Positions 17,794-25,977 of a stretch of DNA of 58,437 nucleotides are shown here, piece after piece. Each line of letters opens with the position of its first letter. The stretch's first letter is position 1. The position numbers and the translations under genes were made by a program. Where the stretch lies: positions 1 through 58,437 of the forward strand of contig DATHVD010000073.1 of the NCBI GenBank assembly GCA_035461525.1. Direction: 5' to 3'. The notes under the pieces were generated by a model. That model had not been told where the DNA came from. It saw nothing but the letters and a program-made list of their open reading frames with translations, and did no database searches. The DNA is from JAIBJN01 sp035461525 (lineage in GTDB: Bacteria; Actinomycetota; Thermoleophilia; Gaiellales; Gaiellaceae).

Positions 17794-18398
17794 TCCCCCC
17801 AGTACCGCTGCTCCCGCCACGGGTCGCCGTACAGGTGGTAGCCGAGCCCCTCCCAGAACCCGGGCTCGTCCTCGGCCGTGAGGCGCAGCCCGCGCACCCA
17901 TTTCGCACTCTTCCAGAAGTAGAGGTGCGGGACGAGCAGCCGCGCCGGCCCGCCGTGCTCGGGGTCGAGCGGCTCGCCGTCGTAGCCGTAGGCCACCCAC
18001 GCCTTCCCGCCCGTGACGTCCTCGAGCGGAAGGTTGGTCGTGTAGCCGCCGTCGCAGAACGCGGTCACGTAGCCGTCGTCCACGCCGAGGCCGTCGAGGA
18101 GCGTGTCCACGGAGACGCCCTCCCAGGTCGTGTCGAGCTTCGACCAGCGGGTGACGCAGTGGATGTCGACGGTGACCGTCTCGGCGGGGAGGGCGCGGAG
18201 ATCCTCCCAGCTCCAGCGCGCGAGCTCGCCGTCGTCCTCGGCGACGATCGTGAAGCTCCATTGCTCGAGCGGCGTGTGCGGCGTCGGGCCGGCGGAGAGG
18301 ACGGGGAAGTCGTCGGTCAGGTACTGGCCGGGCGGGACGCGCCCGGTCTCGTCGGTGTCGCGCCGGCGGCCGCGGAAGCCGCGGGTGACGAAGGCCAT
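17790..18398 (-). CDS. Sulfite-oxidase-like molybdopterin oxidoreductase
   Basis: Single-domain molybdopterin enzyme of the sulfite oxidase/MsrP fold (202 residues). The conserved molybdenum-ligating Cys is in DIHCVTRWSKLDTTWEGVSV, followed by YTTNLPLEDVTGGKAWVAYGYDGEPL and the HGGPARLLVPHLYFWKSAKWV core. There is no Tat or Sec signal peptide, so it probably works in the cytoplasm. ATG 18398 with a GGAGGAG-type ribosome site. It is the first gene of a three-gene unit with the flavoreductase and DUF6510 protein; substrate unknown (sulfoxides, nitrate-like or other oxyanions are possible). Confidence 0.92.
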   Translation of the reverse strand: MAFVTRGFRGRRRDTDETGRVPPGQYLTDDFPVLSAGPTPHTPLEQWSFTIVAEDDGELARWSWEDLRALPAETVTVDIHCVTRWSKLDTTWEGVSVDTLLDGLGVDDGYVTAFCDGGYTTNLPLEDVTGGKAWVAYGYDGEPLDPEHGGPARLLVPHLYFWKSAKWVRGLRLTAEDEPGFWEGLGYHLYGDPWREQRYWGD

Positions 18399-18455
18399 GG
18401 CTCCTCCTTCGGGGTCGGTGCCGATGGTACGGCAGTCCCGCGCGCGCGGCGTCCG

Positions 18456-19157
18456 TTACGCGTCGTCTGCGAGGTAGTCCTCGAGCGTGGCGCGGACGCG
18501 TGACCGGGCTCGGTGGAGGAGCACGCGCTGGTTCCCCTCCGAGATGGAGAGGAGCTCGCAGACCTCCTTCGAGCTCCAGCCCTCGACGTCGCGGAGGCTG
18601 ACGACCGCCCGCTGCGAGTCCGGCAGCGCCGCGATTGCTTGCTCGATCACCCCCCGCGTCTCCCGGGCGACGAGCCGGGCCTCCGGGGCGTCGTCCCAGC
18701 GCTGCGGCGCAGACGACCAGTGGCCGTCCCAGCGGTGGCCAGGCTCGAAGAAGCGGTCCGGGTCGACGGAGGGCTTCTCCTGCAGGCGGTCTCCGAGCGA
18801 CGAGAAGGGGACGGCGCGCGCCTCCCGCACGGCCCTCGTCTTAGCGATGTTGGCGAGGATCCGGAAGAGCCACGTCTTCACCGAGGAGCGGCCCTCGAAG
18901 CGGTCGAGCCCGTTGAGGAAGCCCATCCACGTCTCCTGAACGACCTCCTCGGCCACCGCGCGGCTCGAGACGAAGAGGGACGCCACGCGGAGGAGCGACG
19001 GCCCGTGCTCGGCCACGAGCGCCGCGAACGCCCGCTCGTCGCCGGAGCGAAGGTCGGCGAGCGTCTCCCGGTCGTGGGCGTCCAGCCCGCTTCCGGCCGC
19101 AGGGGGCGGCGGCTCGACTCCGGCTTCGGCTGGGACGGTTTCAGACTTGGCGGCCAA
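18456..19157 (-). CDS. ECF-type RNA polymerase sigma factor
   Basis: Alternative sigma factor (233 residues). Region 2 reads AFAALVAEHGPSLLRVASLFV with VVQETWMGFLNGLDRFEGRSSVKTWLFRILAN, and region 4 reads LPDSQRAVVSLRDVEGWSSKEVCELLSISEGNQRVLLHRARSRVR, the helix-turn-helix that recognises the -35 box. The linker between them is long (about 60 residues). The start is probably TTG 19157; the first 30 residues are Pro/Ala-rich and poorly constrained, so a later start is possible. It lies 85 bases after the LuxR-type gene and may be co-transcribed. No anti-sigma gene is adjacent; a zinc-finger candidate lies at 24468. Confidence 0.9.
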   Translation of the reverse strand: MAAKSETVPAEAGVEPPPPAAGSGLDAHDRETLADLRSGDERAFAALVAEHGPSLLRVASLFVSSRAVAEEVVQETWMGFLNGLDRFEGRSSVKTWLFRILANIAKTRAVREARAVPFSSLGDRLQEKPSVDPDRFFEPGHRWDGHWSSAPQRWDDAPEARLVARETRGVIEQAIAALPDSQRAVVSLRDVEGWSSKEVCELLSISEGNQRVLLHRARSRVRATLEDYLADDA

Positions 19158-19242
19158 CTCGGTCTCCTGCGACGAGGCTACGCCGGGCCTCGCCGGCGCA
19201 CATCGGCAGAACTGCCTAACTCCGCTGCCTATACCGGAGCCG

Positions 19243-21687
19243 CTAGACGAGGTCGTGCTCGAGCGCGTAGCGCGTGGCGGCGGCCCGCGAGCCGACGCCG
19301 AGCTTGCGGTAGACCGTGCGGAGATGGGCGTTGACCGTGCGGACGCTGACGATCAGCTCCGCGGCGACCTGGGCGTCGGTGAGCCCCTGCGCCACGAGGC
19401 GGAGGACCTCCGCCTCCCTGCGGGTGAGGCCGCCGGGGTAGGGCTCGTCGGCCTCCTCGCGGTCGGCCGCGGCGACGAGCGCGAGCAGGTCGGGGACGCT
19501 CAGGTCGCGGCACCGCGCCGCGGCTTCCTCCAGGGCCGCCTGCCCGAGCGCCGCCTCGACCTCGGCGCGGGAGCGGTCGTGGCTCGCCCGGACGTAGGCG
19601 GAGTGCGTCGCCCCCAGCTCACCCCGGAGCCGGTCGGCGGCGGCGAGGAGGAGCGCCGCCCGCTCGTGCCGGCCTCCGCGCACGGCCACGGCAGCGAGCC
19701 CGCCCAGGGCCCCGGCTGTCAGGAGCCTGTCGCCGAGCTCGATGACGATGCGCAGCGTCTCGCCGAACCGAGCGCGGGCCACCCGCAGGCGCCCTTCCAC
19801 AGCGGCGGCGTAGCCGAGCCCGAAGTGGGCCCGCGCGACGCTCCAGCGGTCGCCGAGCCCGCGCACGAGGGTCAGCGCCTCCTCGAGCAGCCGCCCAGCT
19901 TCGTCCGGCTCGCCGCTCCCGAGAGCGACCCAGCCGAGCGCCTGGAGGGCATTCGCCTCCTCAAGCCTCAGCCCGAGACGCCGGGCGAGCGCGAGGCTCT
20001 CCTCCAGGAGCGGACGGGCCTCCTCCCAGTCGCCGTCGTACCACATGATCGTCCCGAGCCGCTCGAGGACGACCGCCGCGCGGGCGTCGTCGCCCGCCTC
20101 CCGCAGGAGCGCGAGCGCCTTCTCCTCCATCCCTTTGGCCGCCGCCGGGTCCACGTGCCGGCCGACGACCGTGGCGAGCCCGTTGAGCGCGTCTGCCGTC
20201 GCGACCGGGTCGCCGAGCTCGCGGGCGAGGGCGAGGCTCTCCTCGAGGATGCCCGCCGCGAGCTCGTAATCGTTCTGGTAGTGGGCGAGCACGCCCGCGC
20301 CGAGCAGCGCCTTGGCCCGACGCGCCGGCGATCCGCCCGGCAGCGCGAGCGCCTGCTCGAGCCATTCCCGGCCCTCGCTGACATAGCCGTGGACGAGCCA
20401 GAACTGCGCGAGGGCGCCCGCGAGCCGGAGCGCGGCCTCGGCCTCGCCCGCGTCGAGGAGGAAGCGGAGCGCGCCGCGCAGGTTGTCGTGCTCCGTCTCC
20501 AGCCGCCCGAGCCACGCCTCCTCGCCCCGGGACCGCAGCTCCAGCTCGCCCTCCTCGGCGAGTACGACGAAGTGCCGCGCGTGCCGGAGCCTGGCGGCCT
20601 CCTCCTCGCCGCTCTCGACGAGCTGCTCGAGCGCGAACTCGCGAATCGTCTCGAGCATGCCCAGCCGAATCTCGCCGGCCTCGCCCTCGCTGCGGACGAG
20701 GAGGCTGCGGTCGGCGAGCCGGCCGAGCCGGTCGAGGACCTCGCCGGGCTCGCCTTCTCCGGCGCCGACCTCCTCCGCAGCCTCAAGCGTCGCGCCGCCC
20801 GCGAAGACGGCGAGGCGCGCGAGGACGGCCTGCTCGGGCTCGGAGAGGAGCCCGTGGCTCCAGGCGATCGTGCTCCTGAGCGTCCGCTGGCGGGCGGGCA
20901 GGTCGCGCGGGCCCGCGGTGAGCAGGTCGAGCGGGCGCTCGAGGCGCTCGAGCATCGCCTGCGGGGAGAGGAAGCGGATCCGGGCGGCGGCGAGCTCGAG
21001 CGCGAGGGGCAGGCCGTCCACGCGGGCGCAGATCTCGGCCACCGCCGAGGCGTTCGCGCTCGTGAGGGCGAACTCGGGGTTCGCAGCCCGGGCGCGCGCG
21101 ACGAAGACGGCCACGGCCGGATACCGGAGGAGCTCGTCCGCGTCGGCCGGCAGGTGCCCGAGGTCCGGGAGCTCGAGCGGCGCGAGCGCGACCTCGCGCT
21201 CTCCGCGGAGGCGAAGCGGCTCGCGGCTCGTGACGAGGACGTTCAGCTCGGGCACGCCGGCGGCCAGCTCCGCAAGGAAGGGCGCGCCCGGCAGGAGGTG
21301 CTCCAGGTTGTCCAGGACGAGAAGCAGATGCCGCTCCCGTAACACGACGACGAGGCTCTCCGCGAGCGTGCGCCCGCCTTCCTCCCGCAGCCCGAGGGCG
21401 CGGGCGACGGCCGACACGAGCAGCGCCGGGTCCGCCACCGGCGCGAGCGGAACGAAGGAGACGCCGTCCGAGAAGTCGCCCCCCGCTCGCGCCGCCGCCT
21501 CGAGCGCCAAACGGGTCTTCCCGACGCCGCCCGGCCCGGTCAGCGTCACGAGTCGCGTCCCGGGGTCGCGGAGGAGCTCCGCGACGCCGGCGACCTCGGA
21601 GTCCCTGCCGACGAGCGGCGTCGGCTGGACGGGGAGCCCGAGCCGCAGCCACCGGCCCTCCTGGCTGGCTCCCTCTTCCAGTTCCAC
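19243..21687 (-). CDS. LuxR-family regulator with NB-ARC-like ATPase and TPR-like repeats
   Basis: Large signal-transducing transcription factor (814 residues). The N-terminal ATPase has Walker A LTGPGGVGKTRLALE (about 48-62), Walker B LLLVLDNLEHLL and LVTSREPLRL. A central helical region of TPR-like repeats follows (for example LEESLALARELGDPVA, LEESLALARRLG, LEEALTLVRGLGD). The C-terminus is a LuxR DNA-binding domain: LTRREAEVLRLVAQGLTDAQVAAELIVSVRTVNAHLRTVYRKLGV (split here into helix-turn-helix around AQVAAEL and RTVNAH). GTG start at 21687. The ligand and targets are unknown; proximity to the sigma gene suggests a shared regulatory role. Confidence 0.9.
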   Translation of the reverse strand: MELEEGASQEGRWLRLGLPVQPTPLVGRDSEVAGVAELLRDPGTRLVTLTGPGGVGKTRLALEAAARAGGDFSDGVSFVPLAPVADPALLVSAVARALGLREEGGRTLAESLVVVLRERHLLLVLDNLEHLLPGAPFLAELAAGVPELNVLVTSREPLRLRGEREVALAPLELPDLGHLPADADELLRYPAVAVFVARARAANPEFALTSANASAVAEICARVDGLPLALELAAARIRFLSPQAMLERLERPLDLLTAGPRDLPARQRTLRSTIAWSHGLLSEPEQAVLARLAVFAGGATLEAAEEVGAGEGEPGEVLDRLGRLADRSLLVRSEGEAGEIRLGMLETIREFALEQLVESGEEEAARLRHARHFVVLAEEGELELRSRGEEAWLGRLETEHDNLRGALRFLLDAGEAEAALRLAGALAQFWLVHGYVSEGREWLEQALALPGGSPARRAKALLGAGVLAHYQNDYELAAGILEESLALARELGDPVATADALNGLATVVGRHVDPAAAKGMEEKALALLREAGDDARAAVVLERLGTIMWYDGDWEEARPLLEESLALARRLGLRLEEANALQALGWVALGSGEPDEAGRLLEEALTLVRGLGDRWSVARAHFGLGYAAAVEGRLRVARARFGETLRIVIELGDRLLTAGALGGLAAVAVRGGRHERAALLLAAADRLRGELGATHSAYVRASHDRSRAEVEAALGQAALEEAAARCRDLSVPDLLALVAAADREEADEPYPGGLTRREAEVLRLVAQGLTDAQVAAELIVSVRTVNAHLRTVYRKLGVGSRAAATRYALEHDLV

Positions 21688-21732
21688 CGGCGAGACCGTA
21701 GCACCGCCTGCGCGGGAGTCGAGGGGCGGGCT

Positions 21733-21945
21733 CTACGCGGCGCGGGGGCGGTAGGCGTGCGGGTGCCGGAACGCAGCGAGCGCCGCGGCGTTCGGGACGT
21801 CGGCGACGAACGCGTCGCCGGTGGCGCCGTCGCGATAGCGGAGGACGGCCTGGTTGCGGCCGGCGTCCCAGAGCAGCCGCACGACCACGCCGGCCGAGCG
21901 GCGCTCCGCCAGCTCGTAGGCGCCCAGCTCCGGATGGCGCCTCAC
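21733..21945 (-). CDS. Small hypothetical protein coupled to the DM13 gene
   Basis: Not recognised. The 70-residue product (starting MRRHPELGAYELAERR) looks like a small alpha/beta domain: a strand AGVVVRLLWDAGRNQAVLRYRDG, a short acidic strand DAFVADVP and a C-terminal helix AALAAFRHPHAY. GTG 21945 overlaps the stop of the DM13 gene as GTGA, the main evidence that it is translated; the frame is open further upstream only as a shadow. No signal peptide or membrane segment. Confidence 0.6.
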   Translation of the reverse strand: MRRHPELGAYELAERRSAGVVVRLLWDAGRNQAVLRYRDGATGDAFVADVPNAAALAAFRHPHAYRPRAA

Positions 21946-22607
21946 GGCGCGACTCCCGCGAGCCGCGCGCTCCCGAACTCGACGCTGAACGCGCGGCACC
22001 AGACGATCACGGTCGGGAGCGCGGCCAGGTCCAGCCCGGCGGGGATCGCGTACTGCTGGTTGCCCCGGTTGCCCTTGAGGGCGCCGAGGTCCACGGCGCC
22101 GGACACGTTCCCCGGGGCGGGGGCAAGGTAGACGCGCAGGTCGGGGCCGGGGTCGGTCGCGAAGTCGGTCAGCGTCAGCAGGCGGCGCCCGTCCGCGAGC
22201 TCGACCACGGTTGCCGTGCCCCTCGTCTCGTGAGCGGCGCTCGTGAACGCGCCGCTGCCCGCGGCCGAGTTGCCGGGCGCCGTGGCGACGACCACCTGCT
22301 CGTTCACGACCCGGTCCACGAGCGTCGCGTAGCCGAGGTAGACGGCCACCGCGCCGGCGGTGACGAGGAAGGTGCCGAGCACCGGCCACGCGAGCGAGCG
22401 CTGCCGCCACGCGATCGCCGCCGAGGCGGCGAAGGCGAGCGCGAACCAGAGCGCCGACAGCCCCATCGAGGCGCGGAAGTCGTCCGTGATCACGCCGCCG
22501 GCGACCCAGAGGCCGAGGAGTGTGATCGCCACGACGACGGGGACGGCCAGCAGGCGCGGCCAGAGGGGCGGCCGGCCGGGAGGGGAAGCGGCGAGCTCGG
22601 CGTTCAT
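21942..22607 (-). CDS. Membrane protein with C-terminal DM13 domain
   Basis: 221 residues. Three hydrophobic helices occupy the N-terminal half (LLAVPVVVAITLLGLWVAGGV, LWFALAFAASAAIAW, VLGTFLVTAGAVAVYLGYA), followed by a DM13-type beta domain: GSGAFTSAAHETRGTATVVE, LLTLTDFATDPGPDLRVYLAP, then LGALKGNRGNQQYAIPAG and a single Cys in TVIVWCRAFSVEFG. DM13 domains are proposed to serve in electron transfer through that conserved Cys. The domain would face outside the cell. ATG 22607. Followed by a coupled small gene; rpiA lies upstream. Confidence 0.8.
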   Translation of the reverse strand: MNAELAASPPGRPPLWPRLLAVPVVVAITLLGLWVAGGVITDDFRASMGLSALWFALAFAASAAIAWRQRSLAWPVLGTFLVTAGAVAVYLGYATLVDRVVNEQVVVATAPGNSAAGSGAFTSAAHETRGTATVVELADGRRLLTLTDFATDPGPDLRVYLAPAPGNVSGAVDLGALKGNRGNQQYAIPAGLDLAALPTVIVWCRAFSVEFGSARLAGVAP

Positions 22608-22641
22608 GCCGCTCAGTCCCGCGAACCGCGCGAACGTTTCG

Positions 22642-23283
22642 CTAGAGGTCGAGACGCTCGACCCCGTCGCCTCGGCCGACGAGGATCTCGCTCACGAGCT
22701 CGGGCGGGAAGAGGCCGTGCTCGACGACGCCCGGGGTGCCGGCGAGGCGGGCCGCCAGCTCGGCGGGATCGCCCACCGGCCCTGTCCAGTCGGCGATGAC
22801 GCCGCCATCCGGGCTCGGCGGGACGTCCCGGAGATCCGCGGCGCCGAGGCGGCGGAGCGTGGCGGCGGCGCCGAAGGCGAGCAGCTCGAGCGGCACCGGC
22901 GGCGAGAGCGCGTCCACGAGCTTGTCGAAGGAGGCGACGACGACGAAGCGGTCGGCTGCGGCGGCGACCACCTTCTCCCGCGTGTGCGCCGCGCCGCCGC
23001 CCTTGACGATCCAGCCGCCGGGCGCGATCTGGTCGGCGCCGTCGATGGCGAGGTCGAGGCGGTCGAGGCGGTCGAACGGCTCGACCGCGAGGCCGAGCTC
23101 GCGCGCGTCCGCCTCCGTCCGCAGCGAGGTGGCGACGCAGCGGAGCACGAGGCCGCGCCTGGCGAGCGCGGGCAGGAGGTACGCGACCGTCGAGCCTGTA
23201 CCGAGGCCGACGCGCATGCCGTCCTCGACGAGCTCGGCCGCGGCCGCAGCGGCCAGGCGCTTCTCCCGCTCGGCGTCCGCCAT
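22642..23283 (-). CDS. rpiA: Ribose-5-phosphate isomerase A
   Basis: Interconverts ribose 5-phosphate and ribulose 5-phosphate in the pentose phosphate pathway. Family motifs are present in 213 residues: GLGTGSTVAYLLPAL near residue 26, the catalytic Asp region DLAIDGADQIAPGG, the catalytic Glu/Lys stretch VKGGGAAHTREKVVA and VASFDKLVDAL. The C-terminal helix-strand GVVEHGLFPP is slightly shorter than in E. coli RpiA. ATG 23283 is the family-like start; a GTG two codons upstream is possible. The gene is embedded among redox genes rather than pentose genes; rpe is in the riboflavin cluster. Confidence 0.94.
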   Translation of the reverse strand: MADAEREKRLAAAAAAELVEDGMRVGLGTGSTVAYLLPALARRGLVLRCVATSLRTEADARELGLAVEPFDRLDRLDLAIDGADQIAPGGWIVKGGGAAHTREKVVAAAADRFVVVASFDKLVDALSPPVPLELLAFGAAATLRRLGAADLRDVPPSPDGGVIADWTGPVGDPAELAARLAGTPGVVEHGLFPPELVSEILVGRGDGVERLDL

Positions 23284-23318
23284 CGGCACATTGTCGAGGG
23301 CGGGGACGACGGCGCGGC

Positions 23319-23909
23319 TCAGCGGCGGGTCAGCCCGAGCTGCTCGATCCAGACGAAGTCGGCCTCGCGGGCACCCGCGTGGCAGCTCCAGCAGACCTCG
23401 TCGCGCGCCTGCAGGCCGAAGCGGTCGTCCGCCCCCTCGCGCGTCCACTCGACGAAGACCCAGTCGTTGTTGGCCGGGTCGGCGTCGCGCCGCTTGCGCA
23501 TGACGGCGATCAGCCCGACGAAGTCCTTCCCGGGGCGGACGCCCTCCTTGACGATGACCGTCCCGTACGGGTAGGTGCCGTCGGCGCGGGCCTCGCGGGA
23601 GGCGTAGACGTTCTTCGTGCTCAGGTGCGCGTCCGGCTCACGCGGCGGGATCGGCTCGGCGTTGAGGAGCGTCCACTCCCCGTAGCCGGCCGTGTAGCGC
23701 GGGAGTCCTCGCAGCGGCTTCGGCCGGGCGGGCTCGGCCTCCGTGGTCGTCTCGGCCGGCTCCTCCTCGGTGACGGCCGGCTCGGGCTCCGAGGCGGTCG
23801 CGGGCGGAGCCGGCCCCGCCTCCGGCGACCCGTCCCCCCCGCACGCGGCGAGGAGGGCAAGCCCGAGGAAGGCCGCGACGAGCGCGAGGAGGCGCTGCCG
23901 TTCCACCAT
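23319..23909 (-). CDS. Cytochrome P460-like lipoprotein
   Basis: Exported haem protein (196 residues). A lipoprotein signal peptide is clear: MVERQRLLALVAAFLGLALLAACGG with the lipobox LLAAC, followed by a flexible Pro/Glu/Thr-rich linker (about 28-65). The C-terminal domain matches the cytochrome P460 fold pattern: YGEWTLLNAEPI, LSTKNVYAS, YPYGTVIVKEG, WVFVEWTREG, and ends in a single CxxCH haem site (VCWSCHAGA). ATG 23909 has a strong ribosome site (GGAGGGAG). P460 proteins oxidise hydroxylamine or handle NO in other bacteria; activity here is unknown. It lies between rpiA and an unknown gene. Confidence 0.85.
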   Translation of the reverse strand: MVERQRLLALVAAFLGLALLAACGGDGSPEAGPAPPATASEPEPAVTEEEPAETTTEAEPARPKPLRGLPRYTAGYGEWTLLNAEPIPPREPDAHLSTKNVYASREARADGTYPYGTVIVKEGVRPGKDFVGLIAVMRKRRDADPANNDWVFVEWTREGADDRFGLQARDEVCWSCHAGAREADFVWIEQLGLTRR

Positions 23910-23940
23910 ACTCCCTCCGTGCCGGCGGCGGCGCGCAGCG

Positions 23941-24471
23941 TTACGCGTCGAGACCGAGACGCTCGACGAGCCAGCGGGCCTGCTGTGCCCGCTCGGCCGC
24001 CCAGCCGCCGGGGCGGGCCTCCCCCGCGGCGCGCGCGGCGATGTAGCCGGTGACGGCGGCCCGCTGCGCGGTGCCGGCGCCGGCCGCGTGGCGGAGGGCG
24101 TCGTTGGCGTAGGGCTCCGCGCTCGTCCCGGCCGCGCCCTTCCGGGCGCGCTCGGCGCAGTCGCGGGCGAACGCGCGCATCGCCTCGCCGTCCCACGCAC
24201 CGATCCGCCGCAGAAGGCGGCCGCGCCCGGAGACGAGGAGGCCGTCGTCCTCCGCGAGCTGGCTCTCGTCGAGCTCGACGGCCCAGAGCTCCTCGTCGAG
24301 CCAGAAGGGGAGCGCCTCGGGCCGGCAGGCATGGATGCCGCCCCCGCAGGGCACGAGCGGCCCGGGGGCCTCCACCCACGCGCCGGGCCGGTGGCCGTCG
24401 GGCGCAGGCCAGGCCACACCGCTGAACGGCCCGACCGCGCCTGGACCCAGAAACTTGTGGGCCACCGTCAT
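23941..24471 (-). CDS. Conserved hypothetical protein
   Basis: 176 residues, no assigned function. The N-terminal half has a distinctive pattern, KFLGPGAVGPFSGVAWPAP and WVEAPGPLVPCGGGIHACRPEALPFWLDEELW, with two Cys and a His that could bind a metal. The middle part LLVSGRGRLLRRIGAWDG is followed by a helical, Ala-rich C-terminus with two Arg-rich helices. I recall similar proteins of unknown role in other actinobacteria. ATG 24471 overlaps the stop of the zinc-finger gene as ATGA, so the two are translationally coupled. Confidence 0.7.
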   Translation of the reverse strand: MTVAHKFLGPGAVGPFSGVAWPAPDGHRPGAWVEAPGPLVPCGGGIHACRPEALPFWLDEELWAVELDESQLAEDDGLLVSGRGRLLRRIGAWDGEAMRAFARDCAERARKGAAGTSAEPYANDALRHAAGAGTAQRAAVTGYIAARAAGEARPGGWAAERAQQARWLVERLGLDA

Positions 24472-24716
24472 CCTTGCTCGCCCTTCCAGGCTCGGTAGAC
24501 CTCGAGGAGCTCGTCGCGGGCGGCCTCGGGGACGTCGTCCTCGGAGAGGCGGCCGACGAGCCCGATCGTCTGGCGCATCTGGGCGAGGTACGTCGAGCAG
24601 CCCTCGCAGTAGACGAGGTGCTCCTCGAACCGGCGCCGGTCGGGGTAGTCCATCGTCCCCTCGAGGTAGTCGGTCACCACCTCGACGAGCTCCTTGCAGG
24701 TCAGTTCGTCGTCCAT
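24468..24716 (-). CDS. Zinc-finger anti-sigma-like protein (zf-HC2)
   Basis: Small 82-residue ZAS-type protein. The motif is TCKELVEVVTDYLEG with a following HLVYCEGCSTYL, giving the His-x3-Cys-x2-Cys signature of zinc-binding anti-sigma factors. There is no transmembrane helix, so it would act in the cytoplasm as a redox- or metal-sensing anti-sigma. ATG 24716. No sigma gene is adjacent; the nearest is the ECF sigma at 18456-19157, about 5 kb downstream, so pairing is speculative. It sits at the end of the oxidoreductase operon. Confidence 0.83.
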   Translation of the reverse strand: MDDELTCKELVEVVTDYLEGTMDYPDRRRFEEHLVYCEGCSTYLAQMRQTIGLVGRLSEDDVPEAARDELLEVYRAWKGEQG

Positions 24717-24784
24717 GCCACCTCGTTCTCCGGGCACGCGCAGGGGCGTGTCCCCAGGGAATGGTCTCACACGAGCGGGAATCG

Positions 24785-25324
24785 TTACGCCCTCGTCGCC
24801 CGGTCGATCAGCGCCCAGCCGGCGGCGACTCCGGTGCCGTAGACGAGGTGGTAGGAGACGTCCTTGGCGATCGTCTTCGCAGGGTACCGCCACGGCGGCT
24901 CGTAGAGGCCCATGGGGACGAGCGTCGCGTAGGAGAACGCCCAGACGCCGCTCCCGAAGAGCGCTCCGTGCAGCGCCGGGCGCGAGCGGACGCTCGACTC
25001 GACCAGCCCGTAAGCGGCGCCGAGGGAGGTGCCGTAGCCCCAGTGGACGGCGTTCGTGAAGAGCGGGATCCGCTTCGCCGGCACCTCGACGCCGAAAAGC
25101 GCCTCGAGCATTCGCCTGGCGACCTGGGCCGGCGCAGGCGCCTTCTCCCAGGGATCGACGTCCTCGCGGTAGCGTTCCTCGACCACGACCATCGTGCGCT
25201 TCCGGAGCTTCGCTGCCGTCTCCTGCCAGGCGGTCATCGCGGCGGTGCCGACGATCCCCGCGGCGAGGCCGCGGGCGACGACGCCGAGCGGGCTGCGTCC
25301 ACGTTCCTTCTTCATCGTCTTCAT
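24785..25324 (-). CDS. Membrane-associated hypothetical protein
   Basis: 179 residues, function not recognised. Hydrophobic segments at about 13-32 (LGVVARGLAAGIVGTAAMTAW), 94-108 (YGTSLGAAYGLV), 118-138 (LHGALFGSGVWAFSYATLVPMG) and 158-174 (LVYGTGVAAGWALI) suggest a four-helix membrane protein with a soluble loop of about 50 residues between the first two. Pattern and size recall DUF1440-like proteins, which is only a guess. ATG 25324, six bases after the peroxiredoxin-like gene, so likely in the same operon. Confidence 0.65.
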   Translation of the reverse strand: MKTMKKERGRSPLGVVARGLAAGIVGTAAMTAWQETAAKLRKRTMVVVEERYREDVDPWEKAPAPAQVARRMLEALFGVEVPAKRIPLFTNAVHWGYGTSLGAAYGLVESSVRSRPALHGALFGSGVWAFSYATLVPMGLYEPPWRYPAKTIAKDVSYHLVYGTGVAAGWALIDRATRA

Positions 25325-25330
25325 CTCCTC

Positions 25331-25966
25331 TCAGGCCCGCGCCTTCGCCCTCGCGGGCGAGCGCCGGCGCTTCGCCGGGGACGGGCGGGCGCCGTTCGGC
25401 GGCGTCATCGCCACGGGCGTACGCGCCGCCTTCCGGGCCGTCCACTCCTCGCGGACGCCCGGCGCGAGCGGGTCGAAGTTGTACTCCGTCTGCATGCGCA
25501 GCTCGCGCATGTCGTTCCAGAGGTCGTAGACGGACGGGCGCCCGAAGAACCAGAAGCCGCAGTAGACCTTGAAGATCTCGAGCCCCGGCCCGAGGACGAC
25601 CGTGTGCGGCACGGACGCCGTGTGGTGGTCGTCCACGTACTCCTCGATGCCGAGGGTCTCGCGCACCTCGAGGTCGACGTCGGCGAGAAACGTCCAGTGC
25701 CCGCCCGTCGTCATCTTCAGCTTGAGGGTGTCGTGGAGGTCGTTCGGGACGATCGTGACGAGCTCCGACTCGAGCACGCCGCACCACTCGTGAAACTTGA
25801 GGAGCTCGCGGTGGTGCTGGCGCTCGCGCGGGCAGTGCTCGCCGCGCCCGAGCTGGAGCACGAGCGGGTTCTTCCCCTGGAGGTCGGAGAGACGATGCCC
25901 GACGCCGTTCTCGTCGGGGAGCTCGAAGTCGGGAAAGGTGTCTCCGGGCTGCAGGTCCTTGAGCAT
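25331..25966 (-). CDS. Peroxiredoxin-like (AhpC/TSA, redoxin) protein
   Basis: Thioredoxin-fold protein (211 residues) of the AhpC/TSA/redoxin group. It begins MLKDLQPGDTFPDFELPDENG, the standard entry strand. The position of the peroxidatic Cys reads LQLGRGEHCPRERQHH rather than the usual PxxxTxxC, so the active site is atypical. ADVDLEVRETLGIEEY and HTVVLGPGLEIFKVYCGFWFFG follow, then a basic Arg/Ala-rich tail of about 40 residues. ATG 25966 has a GAGGAGG ribosome site. Placed 11 bases after an SMP-30 gene in an oxidase operon, it may remove peroxide made by the GMC oxidase. Confidence 0.83.
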   Translation of the reverse strand: MLKDLQPGDTFPDFELPDENGVGHRLSDLQGKNPLVLQLGRGEHCPRERQHHRELLKFHEWCGVLESELVTIVPNDLHDTLKLKMTTGGHWTFLADVDLEVRETLGIEEYVDDHHTASVPHTVVLGPGLEIFKVYCGFWFFGRPSVYDLWNDMRELRMQTEYNFDPLAPGVREEWTARKAARTPVAMTPPNGARPSPAKRRRSPARAKARA

Positions 25967-25977
25967 GTGAGCCTCCT

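Noticed and set aside
21733..22410. 225-codon frame as the true form of the small gene after DM13
   Set aside because: The upstream part is antisense-like shadow of DM13 in another frame; the GTGA overlap at 21945 is the natural start.
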